NCBI RefSeq assembly: GCF_013366925.1
Contig: NZ_JAALDK010000001.1
Coordinates: forward strand, 5,139,165 to 5,203,164
Length of the DNA: 64,000 nucleotides
Source of the DNA: Paraburkholderia youngii
GTDB taxonomy: Bacteria > Pseudomonadota > Gammaproteobacteria > Burkholderiales > Burkholderiaceae
Reading direction: 5' to 3'
Part shown: piece after piece, positions 55,175 to 64,000 of the stretch
Layout of the letters: each line of letters begins with the position of its first letter
How positions within the stretch are numbered: position 1 is the stretch's first letter
Made by a program: the position numbers and the translations under genes
Notes under the pieces: model-generated
Database searches by the model: none
Seen by the model: only the letters and a program-made list of their open reading frames with translations
Told to the model about the DNA's origin: nothing

Positions 55175-57706
55175 TCAATAGCGGGTGCGGTCGAGCGCGA
55201 GCAGTGTCTCGCAGGCACGCGCGAGCCCGCCCCACAGTCGCGAATAGCCTTCGACGCCCATCGCGAGCACTTCCTTCAAACCAAGCAGCGGCGCGTCCTC
55301 GCTCGTTTGCTCATGCCAGTCGAGCCACGCGTCGGCGCGGCCGAACGTGCATTGCACGAGCTGCCGTTGCTGTTGCAGCGTGAGGCCGTCGAAGCGCACG
55401 CCGAGGTGCCGGCCAACGCAGCGGCTCACGTACACCGGAAAATGGAACTGGCGATCGCCGCGGCTCAGGCACACGCCGAGACTGTCGCCCGGCGCCAGAT
55501 TCAAACCCGGCTCGACATCGAGACCGAGGCCGCCGGTCGAATAGTCGCTGGTCGTGCAGGCGAGCGTCGAGCCGTCCGCGAGCAGCAGCGTCGCCGCCGC
55601 GCGCATCGCGATGCGATGCGTGACGCGCACCTGCTTCGCCTCGCGCGCAACGCTCGAGGCCGCGCCGAGCATCACGAGGTTGTACAGGGTCCAGAACACG
55701 TTCATCAGAATCGTCGCCGTTTCGCCGCTCTGCCCGAACATCAGCCGGTACACGCCGGCCGCGAGTGCGCCGCTGTTCAGTGCGAGCAGCACCAGATACG
55801 GCTTGGACGTCGACCAGTCGAAGTAGCCCTCGGCGATGCGCCCGCCCTTGTCGGTCACGTTGAACTTGCCGTGCTTCGGGCTGAAGAACGCGATGGTGGT
55901 CGGCAGCACGATGTACCACGCGAGCACCGACTCGTAGACTTCGGCCCAGAACGAGTGACGGTACTTGCCCTGCATGCGCGAGTTCGCGAGGTTCGCGAGC
56001 ACGATGTACGGCAGCACGAATCCGGCGATCGTCGTCGCCGATGCGTTGATGAAGTACATCTGGAAGAACAGGTACGCCATCGGCATCGTCAGGAACACGA
56101 GCCGCGGCACGCCGTAGAAGAAATGCAGCATCGCGTTGCCGTAGCAAAGCCGCTGGAAAAAGCCCAGCCCGCGGCCGATGAACGGATTGTCGATGCGAAA
56201 GATCTGCGCCATGCCGCGCGCCCAGCGCGTGCGCTGCTGGATATGGCCCGCGAGGCTCTCGGTCGCGAGACCTGCGGCCTGCACGGTCGGCAGATAGGCG
56301 GTCGTGTAGCCGCGCCGATGCAGCTTCAGCGCGGTATGCGCGTCTTCGGTGACGGTCTCCACCGCGATGCCGCCCACTTCTTCGAGCGCATCGCGTTTGA
56401 GGATCGCGCACGAGCCGCAAAAAAACGACGCGTTCCACAGATCGTTGCCCGACTGCACGAGCCCGTAAAACAGATTGCCCTCGTTCGGCACGCGGCGGAA
56501 CGTGCCGAGGTTGCGCTCGAACGGGTCCGGCGAAAAGAAGTGATGCGGCGTCTGCACCATCGCGCAGCGCGCGTCGCGCAGGAACGTGCCCATCGCCGTC
56601 TGCAGGAACGAGCGCGTCGGCACGTGATCGCAATCGAAGATCGCGACGTACTCGCCCTGCGTGCGGGCGAGCGCGCTATTGATGTTGCCGGCTTTCGCGT
56701 GACGGTTGTCGTCGCGGGTCAGATAGCCGACGCCGCAGGCCTGCGCGAAGGCTCTGAATTCCTCGCGGCGGCCATCGTCGAGCAGATAGACGCGCAGCTT
56801 GTCGGCGGGCCAGTCGATGCCTTGCGCGGCGAACACGGTGGGCCGCACGACGGAGAGGGGCTCGTTATAAGTCGGGATGTAGATGTCGACGCTCGGCCAG
56901 CTCGATGTGTCGGTGGGCAGCTTCGCGACCGCGCGCTTCAGCGGCCACGCGGTCTGCACGAAACCGAGCAGCAGAATCACCCATGTATACGCTTCCGCGC
57001 CGAACAGCAGATAACCGAGAATCGCCTCCCCCGGCGTCTGGAACGACAGCGTCTGGGTGACGCGCCACCACACGTAGCGCACCATCGCGAGCATCGCGAG
57101 CGTGGTCAGGATCAGCACCGGCATGCGGCCCGGAAAGCGTCGCACGATCAGCGCAATGAATACGAGCACGGCGAAGAACTCGAACTGACCGTCGGACTGC
57201 AGTGGCGACGTGCCGATCACCGCCCACAAACCGATACCCGCGACAACCATCAACGGCAGCAGCCAGCGAACATGGCCGATGCGCTGCGTCGCGTCTTCGA
57301 GCCGCGTGCCCCAGCGCTGCCACGGCAAGCCCGCCAGCAGCGCGTCGACGCGCTCGCGCCCGCGCCGCCCGAGCAGCCAGAGCGGCACGAGCCAACGGTC
57401 GATCCAGGCGGCCAGCGCCCGCACTGTCGCCGCCGCGCTTCGTGACGACGAACGCGGCGCGCGCGCGAACGCGCGCCACAGCCATGCGCGCAGTCGATGC
57501 GGTTCGAGCACGCCCCATTGCAGCGCGAAATGCAGCACGGCCGCGCGCATCCAGCGGCGCGCGTAATCGGGCTTGCCCGCCGCGGGCGGCCGGAAGAACA
57601 GCCGCACGAACCAGTCGAGCGGCGTGCGAGTCGCGGGCACGCCAAGGCCGCGCGCGACCCAGTCGAGCGCTCGCGTACGCAACGAACGCGTTTCCCGTTC
57701 GCTCAT
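55175..57706 (-). CDS. bcsA: Cellulose synthase catalytic subunit (UDP-forming)
   Basis: An 843-aa GT2 membrane synthase. It starts at ATG 57706, overlapping the bcsQ stop by 4 nt; the larger open frame further 5' is antisense noise. An N-terminal region with several helices is followed by the glycosyltransferase core: DDG and DCDH substrate-binding aspartates, FFCGSCAILKR, TED base and QQRTRWARG. The C-terminal PilZ domain has RVTHR (RxxxR) and DYSTGGLGLDV for cyclic-di-GMP. Complete, so c-di-GMP-activated cellulose synthesis is expected. bcsB does not follow it here. Confidence 0.96.
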   Translation of the reverse strand: MSERETRSLRTRALDWVARGLGVPATRTPLDWFVRLFFRPPAAGKPDYARRWMRAAVLHFALQWGVLEPHRLRAWLWRAFARAPRSSSRSAAATVRALAAWIDRWLVPLWLLGRRGRERVDALLAGLPWQRWGTRLEDATQRIGHVRWLLPLMVVAGIGLWAVIGTSPLQSDGQFEFFAVLVFIALIVRRFPGRMPVLILTTLAMLAMVRYVWWRVTQTLSFQTPGEAILGYLLFGAEAYTWVILLLGFVQTAWPLKRAVAKLPTDTSSWPSVDIYIPTYNEPLSVVRPTVFAAQGIDWPADKLRVYLLDDGRREEFRAFAQACGVGYLTRDDNRHAKAGNINSALARTQGEYVAIFDCDHVPTRSFLQTAMGTFLRDARCAMVQTPHHFFSPDPFERNLGTFRRVPNEGNLFYGLVQSGNDLWNASFFCGSCAILKRDALEEVGGIAVETVTEDAHTALKLHRRGYTTAYLPTVQAAGLATESLAGHIQQRTRWARGMAQIFRIDNPFIGRGLGFFQRLCYGNAMLHFFYGVPRLVFLTMPMAYLFFQMYFINASATTIAGFVLPYIVLANLANSRMQGKYRHSFWAEVYESVLAWYIVLPTTIAFFSPKHGKFNVTDKGGRIAEGYFDWSTSKPYLVLLALNSGALAAGVYRLMFGQSGETATILMNVFWTLYNLVMLGAASSVAREAKQVRVTHRIAMRAAATLLLADGSTLACTTSDYSTGGLGLDVEPGLNLAPGDSLGVCLSRGDRQFHFPVYVSRCVGRHLGVRFDGLTLQQQRQLVQCTFGRADAWLDWHEQTSEDAPLLGLKEVLAMGVEGYSRLWGGLARACETLLALDRTRY

Positions 57707-58488
57707 GACCCGCCGTCCCGCCGATCGAGCGGCGCCGTGGCCTCGGTGAGCCACGCATCGAGCCAATTCGCGAGCCCCTGCAGATCGTGCGACGCCTGCG
57801 AATGCGGGGCGTCGTCGAACAGCCACGTGCCGCGCGCGAACGACTCGGGCAACGCGACATCGAGATGCACGCGCTGCGCGAGCGGCAGCTTGTCGCCGAG
57901 CGCCGCGCCGAGCATCGCCAGCACGTCGCGCTGCATGTCGCGCGCGGGGTTCAGCCGGTTCACGATGATGCGCAGCTGCGCGCATGTATCGCGCAGCGCC
58001 GCGAGCCGCGCGACCAGCGTCGCGCAGGCGGCCGGTTCGGGCGGGGTCACGCACAGCGCGAGGTCGGCGCAACGCAGCGCGTGCTCGGCCTGCTGCGACG
58101 GATAGCGCGCGGTGTCGATTAGCACGACGCCATCGCGCGGCAGATCGAGCTCGGCGAGCGCGTCGGCCAGCCAGCGCGGATCGGCGGCGAGGCGTGCGTC
58201 GCACTGCGTGCTTTGCGCGGTGGACACCGCGCCGTACGGCACGAACAGCACGCCGTCCGCGTTGCGCCACGTGGATGCATGCCATGCGGTGTCCGCATCG
58301 AGCAGCGCCTGCGAAAGACCGGCCGCCGCGAGACCGTCGATGCCGAGCTGCGCGCCGAGCATGTTCTGCGGATCGAAGTCGAGCGCGACGACCTGGCGGC
58401 CGCGGCGCGCGAGCAATACCGCGAGCACGGCGGTCAAGGTGGTGCGGCCGGTGCCGCCCGCGGTCGAGACGACGGCGATCGTTTTCAT
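57703..58488 (-). CDS. bcsQ: Cellulose biosynthesis protein BcsQ (MinD/ParA-like)
   Basis: A 261-aa SIMIBI-class NTPase homologue from ATG 58488, overlapping the bcsF stop (ATGA). The P-loop reads AGGTGRTTL, lacking both the signature lysine and the P-loop lysine of canonical KGGVGKTT, then ALDFDPQNML as the switch region and IDTARYP for Walker B. E. coli BcsQ also has a non-canonical loop. BcsQ localises and activates the synthase. Followed immediately by bcsA. Confidence 0.93.
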   Translation of the reverse strand: MKTIAVVSTAGGTGRTTLTAVLAVLLARRGRQVVALDFDPQNMLGAQLGIDGLAAAGLSQALLDADTAWHASTWRNADGVLFVPYGAVSTAQSTQCDARLAADPRWLADALAELDLPRDGVVLIDTARYPSQQAEHALRCADLALCVTPPEPAACATLVARLAALRDTCAQLRIIVNRLNPARDMQRDVLAMLGAALGDKLPLAQRVHLDVALPESFARGTWLFDDAPHSQASHDLQGLANWLDAWLTEATAPLDRRDGGS

Positions 58489-58697
58489 CGCGCCACCTCG
58501 TCCTGGGTCGTATCGAGCGCGGGCAACAGCCGCGCGCGCAGCGCGACCGGCTCGATCTCGCACGGCACCGCGTCGCGCGGATCGAAGCCGCGCATGGCCG
58601 CAAGAGCGCGCCGCGCGCCGACGCGCTGCCAGACGATCCACATCGGCAGCGCGACGACCATGCCGGCCACGAAACACATCAGAACCAGTTCGATCAT
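58485..58697 (-). CDS. bcsF: BcsF-like small membrane protein
   Basis: A 70-aa protein with one N-terminal helix (ELVLMCFVAGMVVALPMWIV, residues 3-22) and a basic cytoplasmic tail. Size, topology and position between bcsE and bcsQ fit BcsF, which tethers BcsE to the membrane and hence to BcsG. Sequence similarity to E. coli BcsF is weak, so the name rests mainly on context. Overlaps both neighbours by 4 nt. Confidence 0.75.
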   Translation of the reverse strand: MIELVLMCFVAGMVVALPMWIVWQRVGARRALAAMRGFDPRDAVPCEIEPVALRARLLPALDTTQDEVAR

Positions 58698-60688
58698 TCG
58701 ATGCTCCTCGCGCGCACCGGCATCGCGCTGGGTTCGGCGCGACGACGCGGTGGCATGGGGTGGGGTCGGCGGCGCTCAGTAGCGAGCGGTTTCGCTTCGG
58801 CTGATCCGGCTGGCCGGGTTGGCGCAGACGTTGGCGCGGCATCGACTTCGAGCTCGGCACGCGCATGAACCAACGCCACTTCCACTTGCGCGAGTTGCAC
58901 GGCGGCCACGTGCGCCGCTTCGCCCGCGGCTTCGTGCGGCGCTGCGGCGAGCGGTGAGCTCAAAGGCGCGCCATCACGCATCGACGCCGCGAACATATCG
59001 CTGTAATCGGCGATCCGGTTGCGCCGGTTGGCCGCGTCCAGCGCGTCGAGTTCGGCGCCGATGCTCTGCTCTGCCAGGTGCACGAGCGAATCGGCAAGCT
59101 GTTCGACCGGCACATCGATGATCCGCGCCAGCGCGGCGTCCGCATCGGCGAGCCGGCAGGCGAACAGGAACACATACAGATGCGACGCGTCGACGGTCAG
59201 CACGTCGCCCGCGCGGCGCGGCACACAGTGCTTCAGCGCATCGACGTGCGCGCATTGCGGCAGCAGCGTCAGCTTCACGAGCACATGCGGCAGTTGCAAC
59301 ACGCCGCTGCGTGCGAGCACGAGGCGCACGCGCTCGCAGAACGCGCCGGCCGGCAGATAGCCGCGCACGTCGTCGCTCAACGCGGCGCTCAATGCGCTGC
59401 GGTAGTCGGCGGCGACCGGCCGCGTATGGAGTTGCCCCTGCAGCGACTGCAGCAGCGACTGCATGCGCGAGAACGGCAGGTCGCGGCCGAGCACGAGGTT
59501 CGCGCCGAGCGTCAGCACGAGCAGCTCATATTGATGGCGCAACACTTCGCCCCGCTCGACGACGACGATCTTCAGCGCGCGCCCGGCCTGGCGGCGCAGC
59601 GCATGAACCGTCGCGCACAACGCGTCGAGCTGCGCGCCGCCCGCGTAATCGAGCACCACGGTCGCGGCCTGAGCATGGGCGCACGCGCTCAGCACCGCGG
59701 CCTGATCGGCGCACACTTCCCAATGCGGCGGCAGCCACGCCTCGTGACCGCGCACCACCGCGCGGCTCACGACGACCCGCTGCTCGTCGCGCGCGAGCAG
59801 GCGTTCGCCGCGCGCGACGCTGCTGGCCAGCGCATCGGGCGCGACGCTGAGGTGGCCGCTGTCGGTAAAGCGCAGCGAGCGGACTTCGCCCGTCACCAGC
59901 GTGCGATCCGCGCGCCAGAAGTCGGCATGCCACAGCAGCTCGCCATGCGTGCGCTCCATCCGTGCGACGCCCGCGCATGCCGCATGGAACGCGTTGCGGC
60001 GTGATGCATCGATGACGCCGTCCGGCGCGCCGCGTGTATCGAGTGAATCGTCTTCGCCATTTCCATCGACGCCGAGCAGCAGCACCAGTGTGATACGCCG
60101 TGCTTCGCACCAGTTCGCGAGCATGCGGCCTTCGTGCGCGAACGCGGCGGCGTCGTGCCAGTTGAACCAGCGTTCGGCGCCTTCGATGAAATACAGCGAG
60201 CCTGCACGAAAACCGAAGCGCTTCAGCGCGCGCAGACCGCCGAACAGTTTGCCGTGCGTCGCGGCGCTGTCGGCTTGCTGCTCCGACTCTTGCGCACCAT
60301 CGACGGCCGGCATCGCCAGCACGTTCAGATTGCGCGGCCAGCCCGCGGCCGGCGCGTTGGCGCTAAAGCCCAGCTCGCGCAAACGCTGGGCAACGGCCGC
60401 GCGTTCACGCGCGAGCACAACCGTCACGTCGCGGGTGAGCGCGGTGCGCGCGCTTTCCCAGATCAGTGTGTCGACGCCCGGCGTGTCGCCCCCCGGCGTG
60501 CGCGGCGCCGCGTAGATCGCATACAGCTTGCCCGCTTCGAGCGCGGCCCATTCGCCCGGCAAGGCCTCGATCGCGAGACGGCCGACCTGCCGTGCGCGAC
60601 GCTGCGCGCCGGTGCCGCCGAACATGCGCAGCCAGCGTCGCATGAAAGTGCGCCCAGAAGTTTGGGTTGGATTCGAAACGGTGTTCAC
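58694..60688 (-). CDS. bcsE: Cellulose biosynthesis c-di-GMP-binding protein BcsE
   Basis: About 664 aa from GTG 60688, 32 nt after the bcsC stop; ATG 60643 (MRRWLRMFGGTG) would give 649 aa, and neither has a strong ribosome site. The N-terminal degenerate ATPase-like part contains LPGEWAALEAGKLYAIYAAP. The GGDEF-like C-terminal part contains GANLVLGRDLPFSRMQSLLQ and LQGQ, as in E. coli BcsE. The last 100 residues are Ala/Pro/Arg-rich and probably disordered. BcsE binds c-di-GMP and promotes maximal cellulose output. Confidence 0.88.
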   Translation of the reverse strand: MNTVSNPTQTSGRTFMRRWLRMFGGTGAQRRARQVGRLAIEALPGEWAALEAGKLYAIYAAPRTPGGDTPGVDTLIWESARTALTRDVTVVLARERAAVAQRLRELGFSANAPAAGWPRNLNVLAMPAVDGAQESEQQADSAATHGKLFGGLRALKRFGFRAGSLYFIEGAERWFNWHDAAAFAHEGRMLANWCEARRITLVLLLGVDGNGEDDSLDTRGAPDGVIDASRRNAFHAACAGVARMERTHGELLWHADFWRADRTLVTGEVRSLRFTDSGHLSVAPDALASSVARGERLLARDEQRVVVSRAVVRGHEAWLPPHWEVCADQAAVLSACAHAQAATVVLDYAGGAQLDALCATVHALRRQAGRALKIVVVERGEVLRHQYELLVLTLGANLVLGRDLPFSRMQSLLQSLQGQLHTRPVAADYRSALSAALSDDVRGYLPAGAFCERVRLVLARSGVLQLPHVLVKLTLLPQCAHVDALKHCVPRRAGDVLTVDASHLYVFLFACRLADADAALARIIDVPVEQLADSLVHLAEQSIGAELDALDAANRRNRIADYSDMFAASMRDGAPLSSPLAAAPHEAAGEAAHVAAVQLAQVEVALVHARAELEVDAAPTSAPTRPAGSAEAKPLATERRRPHPMPPRRRAEPSAMPVRARSIE

Positions 60689-60720
60689 GTCTGCTGTCCC
60701 AGGTCTCGTTGCATCGCCGT

Positions 60721-63700
60721 TCAATAGCTCGAATAAAGCCGTACCGGCTGCGGCGACAGACGGTTGTCCTGCCTGCGCGCATCGAACGTGTAGCGCAGAT
60801 AGACGAGCGCGGCGCTCGGTGCGTAGTCGTGCGAGCGATCGATGCTCAACTGCGCGCCCAACACCAGATGCGGATCGGCGCGATACTCGACCACGCCCGC
60901 GAGCCCATACGAAAACGCGACGCCCCGTGTCGAGCTGCCCGCATTGACGAGACTCTCGAGCCCCGGCGCCGCGCCGAGACCGGCGGGCAGACCGTTCGGG
61001 TAGTACGGCGAATCCCGCTCGTACGAATTCGACACGCCGACGGTCGCGCTCAGATCCCACTTCAGCGCGCCATGCCGCCCCAGCCATTCGAGCGGCACGC
61101 CGAGCGACAGATAGCGCTGCGGACTGTAGTAGCCGCCCTGCCCGAACGAATAGAAGCGCAGGTTGTTCGTGTAGTGCCACGCGTTGCCGACGAGGCCGGT
61201 GCTCACCAGTGAATTCGCGCGCCGGTAGACCGGCATCGTGAAGCCGGTGCGCAGCGTGACTTCCTGATTGCTCGCGACGTTGCGCCCGGTCAGCTCACCC
61301 GCGCCGAGATCGGCGAACAGGTTCGCCGCACCGAGATCGAACGATGAATGCAGGTCGACGCCATCGCGGCGCACGCCGCCCCACACGGTGCCGGTCACCG
61401 GATCGTGCATGCCGGCATACGACAGCTGGCTACCGGTTTCCGGACGGCGCGAGCCGCTGACGGAAAAGCTCGCCGGTCCCGCATCGAAGCGATAGCGCAC
61501 CCCGCCGACGAGGTAAGACACGGGGAATCCGAGCGGCGTCGTGCCGAAGTCGAAGCGCCACGCGTCGGACGTGTAGCCCGCGCCGAGCGCGACCCCGGTG
61601 GCCGACTGATGCAGATACGGCAAGCCCGCGGCCAGCGTGGCGAGTTGCTGCGGAGACAGGCCGAGCGACGTGCCGAGCTTGTCGGCCGCGCCGAAGCTGC
61701 CGAAGGTATCGCGCGTGAACGCGTTGGCGTCGCTGACATCCAGCGTGCCCGCGTCGAGATGCACGGTATCGATGTGCGCGAAGAAATGGCCGTCATAGCG
61801 ATACGGGATCTGCACGTACAGCGGCACCTGCCACGCGCGCAGCTGCGAGATGCCCGCGTCGCCGGACTTATATGCGGGCAGCCAGCCGGTCTCGATCGAC
61901 GGATTGCGGCGCTGTTCGAGATCGTCGAGCGCGGCTCGCGCGGGCGTGCCATCGGGTCCCGCGCGCACGCCCGCCGAGCGTTCCTGCGCGAGCGACAAAC
62001 GGTACAGCGAAGCGGCATCCTCGTACTGCCCGAGGTCTTCGGCGATGCGGCCGCTTTGCACCGTCACGTCCGGCCGCGTCGGATACGCGGCGCGCAGTGC
62101 CGTGGTGATCTGCTGCGCGTCGCGCGCTTGGTTCAACGCGGCGAGCCGGCGCGCGGCCGAGAGCCGCGTGTCGACGTCGTCGGGCGCGGCGCCGTCGAGC
62201 ACATCGTGCACGACGCGCAGCGCGGCGCCGCGCTGGCCGCTCTGCTCCAGCACACGGGCCAGCGCGAGCTGCACTTCCGGATCGTTTGGCTGCGCGGCGA
62301 GCAATGGCGCCAACGTCGCCCGCGCGGCCGCGTAGTGGGCCTGCACGCGCTGGAGGTCGGCGAGTTCGAGCGTATAGCGTTTGTCGCGCCGACCGGCGGG
62401 GCTGACCGCCGCGAGTCGCTGCCCGGCCGCTTCGTAATCCCCATGATCGATCGCTTCGTCGGTTTGACGTAGGGCCGCACGCAGCGCCTGATCCTCGAGG
62501 CGCGCGTGTTGCGCAGCGTCCAGCTTCAGCCGCGGATCGTCACGCAACTGCTGAAGCCATGCGGACAGCTCCGCGTCGCGTCGCGCGCTGCCGAGCAGAT
62601 CGCCGTAACGCAGCCGCACGTCCGCGTCGGCCTCGCCCGCATGCGCGCCGATCCAGTCGCGCAGCAATGCGAGGCCGCGTGCGGCGTCGCCCGCGTCGAT
62701 CCACTGCGCGCCGACCGACGCGAGCAGATTCGGATCGTCGCCGGCCAAAGCGCGTGCGTCGTCGAGCAGGCGGAGCGCGCTTGCGCGATCGTCGCGGGCG
62801 AATGCGGTGCGCGCGTCGGCAAGCTTTCGTTGCGTTTGCAGATTGCGATCGAGCGCCCGCATACCCTCGGTGCGCTCCTGCTCCGGGATCAGCGCGAGCG
62901 CCGCTTGCGCGCCGATCAGGTCATCGAGCGAATCGCGGTAAAGCGCGCTCGCATAGCGCATCTCGGCCGATGGCGCGAGCGCGAGCCCCTCGTCCATCAC
63001 ATTGCGGCCGAGTTGCGGCAGGCCGAGATCGCGGTACAGACGCGCGAGCGCGAAACGGGTCCACGCTGCGTCGGGCTCGCTGCGCAAGGCGGCTTCATAG
63101 CGTTGCGCGGCGGGACCGCGCTCGCCGTCGGCGAGCAACTGGTCCGCCTGTTTGGCAAGCAGATCGGCACGCAGACGAGCGAGGCTCTGGCGATCGTCGG
63201 CAGCGGTGAAGCGGCTTTGCAACGCGTCGATCAACGGCTCGACCTGCGCCGCGCGGCCGGTGTTTTCGAAGAGCGTCTGGGTGCTGCGCAGCGCTGCCAC
63301 GCTCGGCGCATGCCCGCTCAGCATGTCGCGCAAGAGCGGCTCGGCCGCGCTCCAGTCGTGCTGCGCGAGCAGCGCGTCGGCGAGCATCAGCTTCGCGTCC
63401 GCGTTGTCCGGCTCCATCGCGAGCGCCGCGCGTGCCGCCCGCTCCGCCTCCTGCGCGTGGCCCGCCGCGGCAGCCGCGCGGCCTTGCGCGAGCATGCCCC
63501 AGAATTGCGCGGTGCGCGCGAGGCTCTGCCATTTCGCGCGATTGTCGGGCGCGAGCGCGGCCGCGCGCAGAAACAGCGTGCGCGCTTCGTCATGCCGCCC
63601 GGCCCGCATACGCGCGATGCCGAGACCGCCGACTGCGTCGGCATCGTCGGGACGCGCGCTCGCGGCGCGCGCGAGCAGCGGCTCGGCGGCCGCGACATCG

Positions 63701-64000
63701 TTGCGCTCGAGCGCCCGCAGACCGCGCTGCTGGGCGATGTAGTCAGGGTTGTGTTCGAGTTGCCGTTGCGCGTCGAGGCGCGCTTCGAGCGTCGCGACAC
63801 GCTCGCGGAATTCGGTGTCGTCCGGCACGAGTTGCAGGTACGCGCGCAACGCCGGCAGATACGCGAGGTCCACGCCTGCCGATTGCAGCACGTGACGCCA
63901 CGTGTCGAGCGAGGCCGTGCGATCGGAGTCGGGCCGCGTCGCCAGATTCCACGCGATGCGGTTGGCCTCCGCGCGCGTATCGCCGCGCGTGTTCAACAGA
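60721..64000 (-). CDS. bcsC: Cellulose synthase outer-membrane/TPR subunit BcsC (partial)
   Basis: More than 1090 codons, with the 5' end beyond the right edge. An Ala-rich TPR superhelix occupies the visible N-terminal 720 residues (for example LERNDVAAAEPLLARAASAR), followed by the C-terminal BcsC beta-barrel domain (IETGWLPAYKSGDAGISQL to the C-terminal Tyr), with typical PVYRRANSLVSTGL and GQGGYYSPQRYLSLGVPL strands. BcsC spans the periplasm and exports the glucan through the outer membrane. E. coli BcsC has 1157 residues, so only the signal peptide and first repeats appear missing. The leftmost TTG at 63996 is internal. Confidence 0.95.
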   Translation of the reverse strand, partial: LLNTRGDTRAEANRIAWNLATRPDSDRTASLDTWRHVLQSAGVDLAYLPALRAYLQLVPDDTEFRERVATLEARLDAQRQLEHNPDYIAQQRGLRALERNDVAAAEPLLARAASARPDDADAVGGLGIARMRAGRHDEARTLFLRAAALAPDNRAKWQSLARTAQFWGMLAQGRAAAAAGHAQEAERAARAALAMEPDNADAKLMLADALLAQHDWSAAEPLLRDMLSGHAPSVAALRSTQTLFENTGRAAQVEPLIDALQSRFTAADDRQSLARLRADLLAKQADQLLADGERGPAAQRYEAALRSEPDAAWTRFALARLYRDLGLPQLGRNVMDEGLALAPSAEMRYASALYRDSLDDLIGAQAALALIPEQERTEGMRALDRNLQTQRKLADARTAFARDDRASALRLLDDARALAGDDPNLLASVGAQWIDAGDAARGLALLRDWIGAHAGEADADVRLRYGDLLGSARRDAELSAWLQQLRDDPRLKLDAAQHARLEDQALRAALRQTDEAIDHGDYEAAGQRLAAVSPAGRRDKRYTLELADLQRVQAHYAAARATLAPLLAAQPNDPEVQLALARVLEQSGQRGAALRVVHDVLDGAAPDDVDTRLSAARRLAALNQARDAQQITTALRAAYPTRPDVTVQSGRIAEDLGQYEDAASLYRLSLAQERSAGVRAGPDGTPARAALDDLEQRRNPSIETGWLPAYKSGDAGISQLRAWQVPLYVQIPYRYDGHFFAHIDTVHLDAGTLDVSDANAFTRDTFGSFGAADKLGTSLGLSPQQLATLAAGLPYLHQSATGVALGAGYTSDAWRFDFGTTPLGFPVSYLVGGVRYRFDAGPASFSVSGSRRPETGSQLSYAGMHDPVTGTVWGGVRRDGVDLHSSFDLGAANLFADLGAGELTGRNVASNQEVTLRTGFTMPVYRRANSLVSTGLVGNAWHYTNNLRFYSFGQGGYYSPQRYLSLGVPLEWLGRHGALKWDLSATVGVSNSYERDSPYYPNGLPAGLGAAPGLESLVNAGSSTRGVAFSYGLAGVVEYRADPHLVLGAQLSIDRSHDYAPSAALVYLRYTFDARRQDNRLSPQPVRLYSSY

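Noticed and set aside
1..64000. tRNA, rRNA, CRISPR array, intact transposase or prophage genes
   Set aside because: None was recognised on either strand; the only mobility-like trace is the 223-bp duplication around the alginate lyase.

Overview
The window looks like a chromosome segment from a Burkholderiaceae bacterium, most likely Paraburkholderia or Burkholderia. The reasons are the high GC with strong third-position GC bias, the complete HutF/HutG-type histidine degradation operon, a BcsE/F/G/Q-type cellulose cluster, an ArgP-ArgO pair and many LysR regulators. The assignment is inference, because there is no rRNA or marker gene in the window. I saw no tRNA, rRNA, CRISPR array, intact insertion sequence or prophage.

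Layout. 1-10 kb: the end of a polar amino-acid ABC importer (hisQ, hisM), a patatin-like protein with a BamE-like lipoprotein, a four-domain rhodanese protein, a luciferase-family oxidoreductase, an SDR, a tiny double-glycine-leader peptide, and a divergent LysR/DMT-exporter pair. 10-14.3 kb: a 12-cysteine GDCCVxC protein, a small lipoprotein, and an alginate-lyase-family lipoprotein bracketed by a 223-bp duplication of the 3' end of the neighbouring alpha/beta hydrolase. 14.8-21 kb: glgC and glgA, pdxY, an acidic hypothetical protein and an orphan branched-chain amino-acid binding protein. 21-24.3 kb: a DUF3857/transglutaminase protein with an HTH protein upstream, and a 44-aa His-rich secreted peptide.

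24.5-33 kb: a full hut operon read leftward (hutH-hutC-hutU-hutD-hutI-hutF-hutG). It converts histidine to glutamate and formate in five steps and has palindromic TGTATATACA-type operators upstream of hutH. 33-40.5 kb: a LysR/epimerase divergent pair with a perfect operator, a DUF899 protein, an NCS2 purine permease, and a PRC-barrel lipoprotein (apparently frameshifted) overlapping an MFS transporter. 41.4-46 kb: a five-gene caa3-type cytochrome oxidase cluster (subunits II, I, III, III, IV) bracketed by two convergent Gly-rich membrane stress-type proteins. 47-53 kb: an MFS symporter with an M20 amidohydrolase and divergent LysR, then argP/argO.

53.3-64 kb: a cellulose-synthesis operon read leftward as bcsC-bcsE-bcsF-bcsQ-bcsA-bcsG-bcsR, most junctions being 4-bp ATGA overlaps. 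bcsB and bcsZ are not in the window and would have to lie beyond the right edge or elsewhere, so the order is permuted relative to E. coli.

The observations I rate highest are the paired loss of the conserved Mg-site residues in both subunits I and II of the oxidase, the permuted bcs operon with a lysine-less BcsQ P-loop, the solitary GG-leader peptide, the alternating active/degenerate four-rhodanese protein, the duplication around the alginate lyase, and the homopolymer frameshift in the PRC-barrel lipoprotein.
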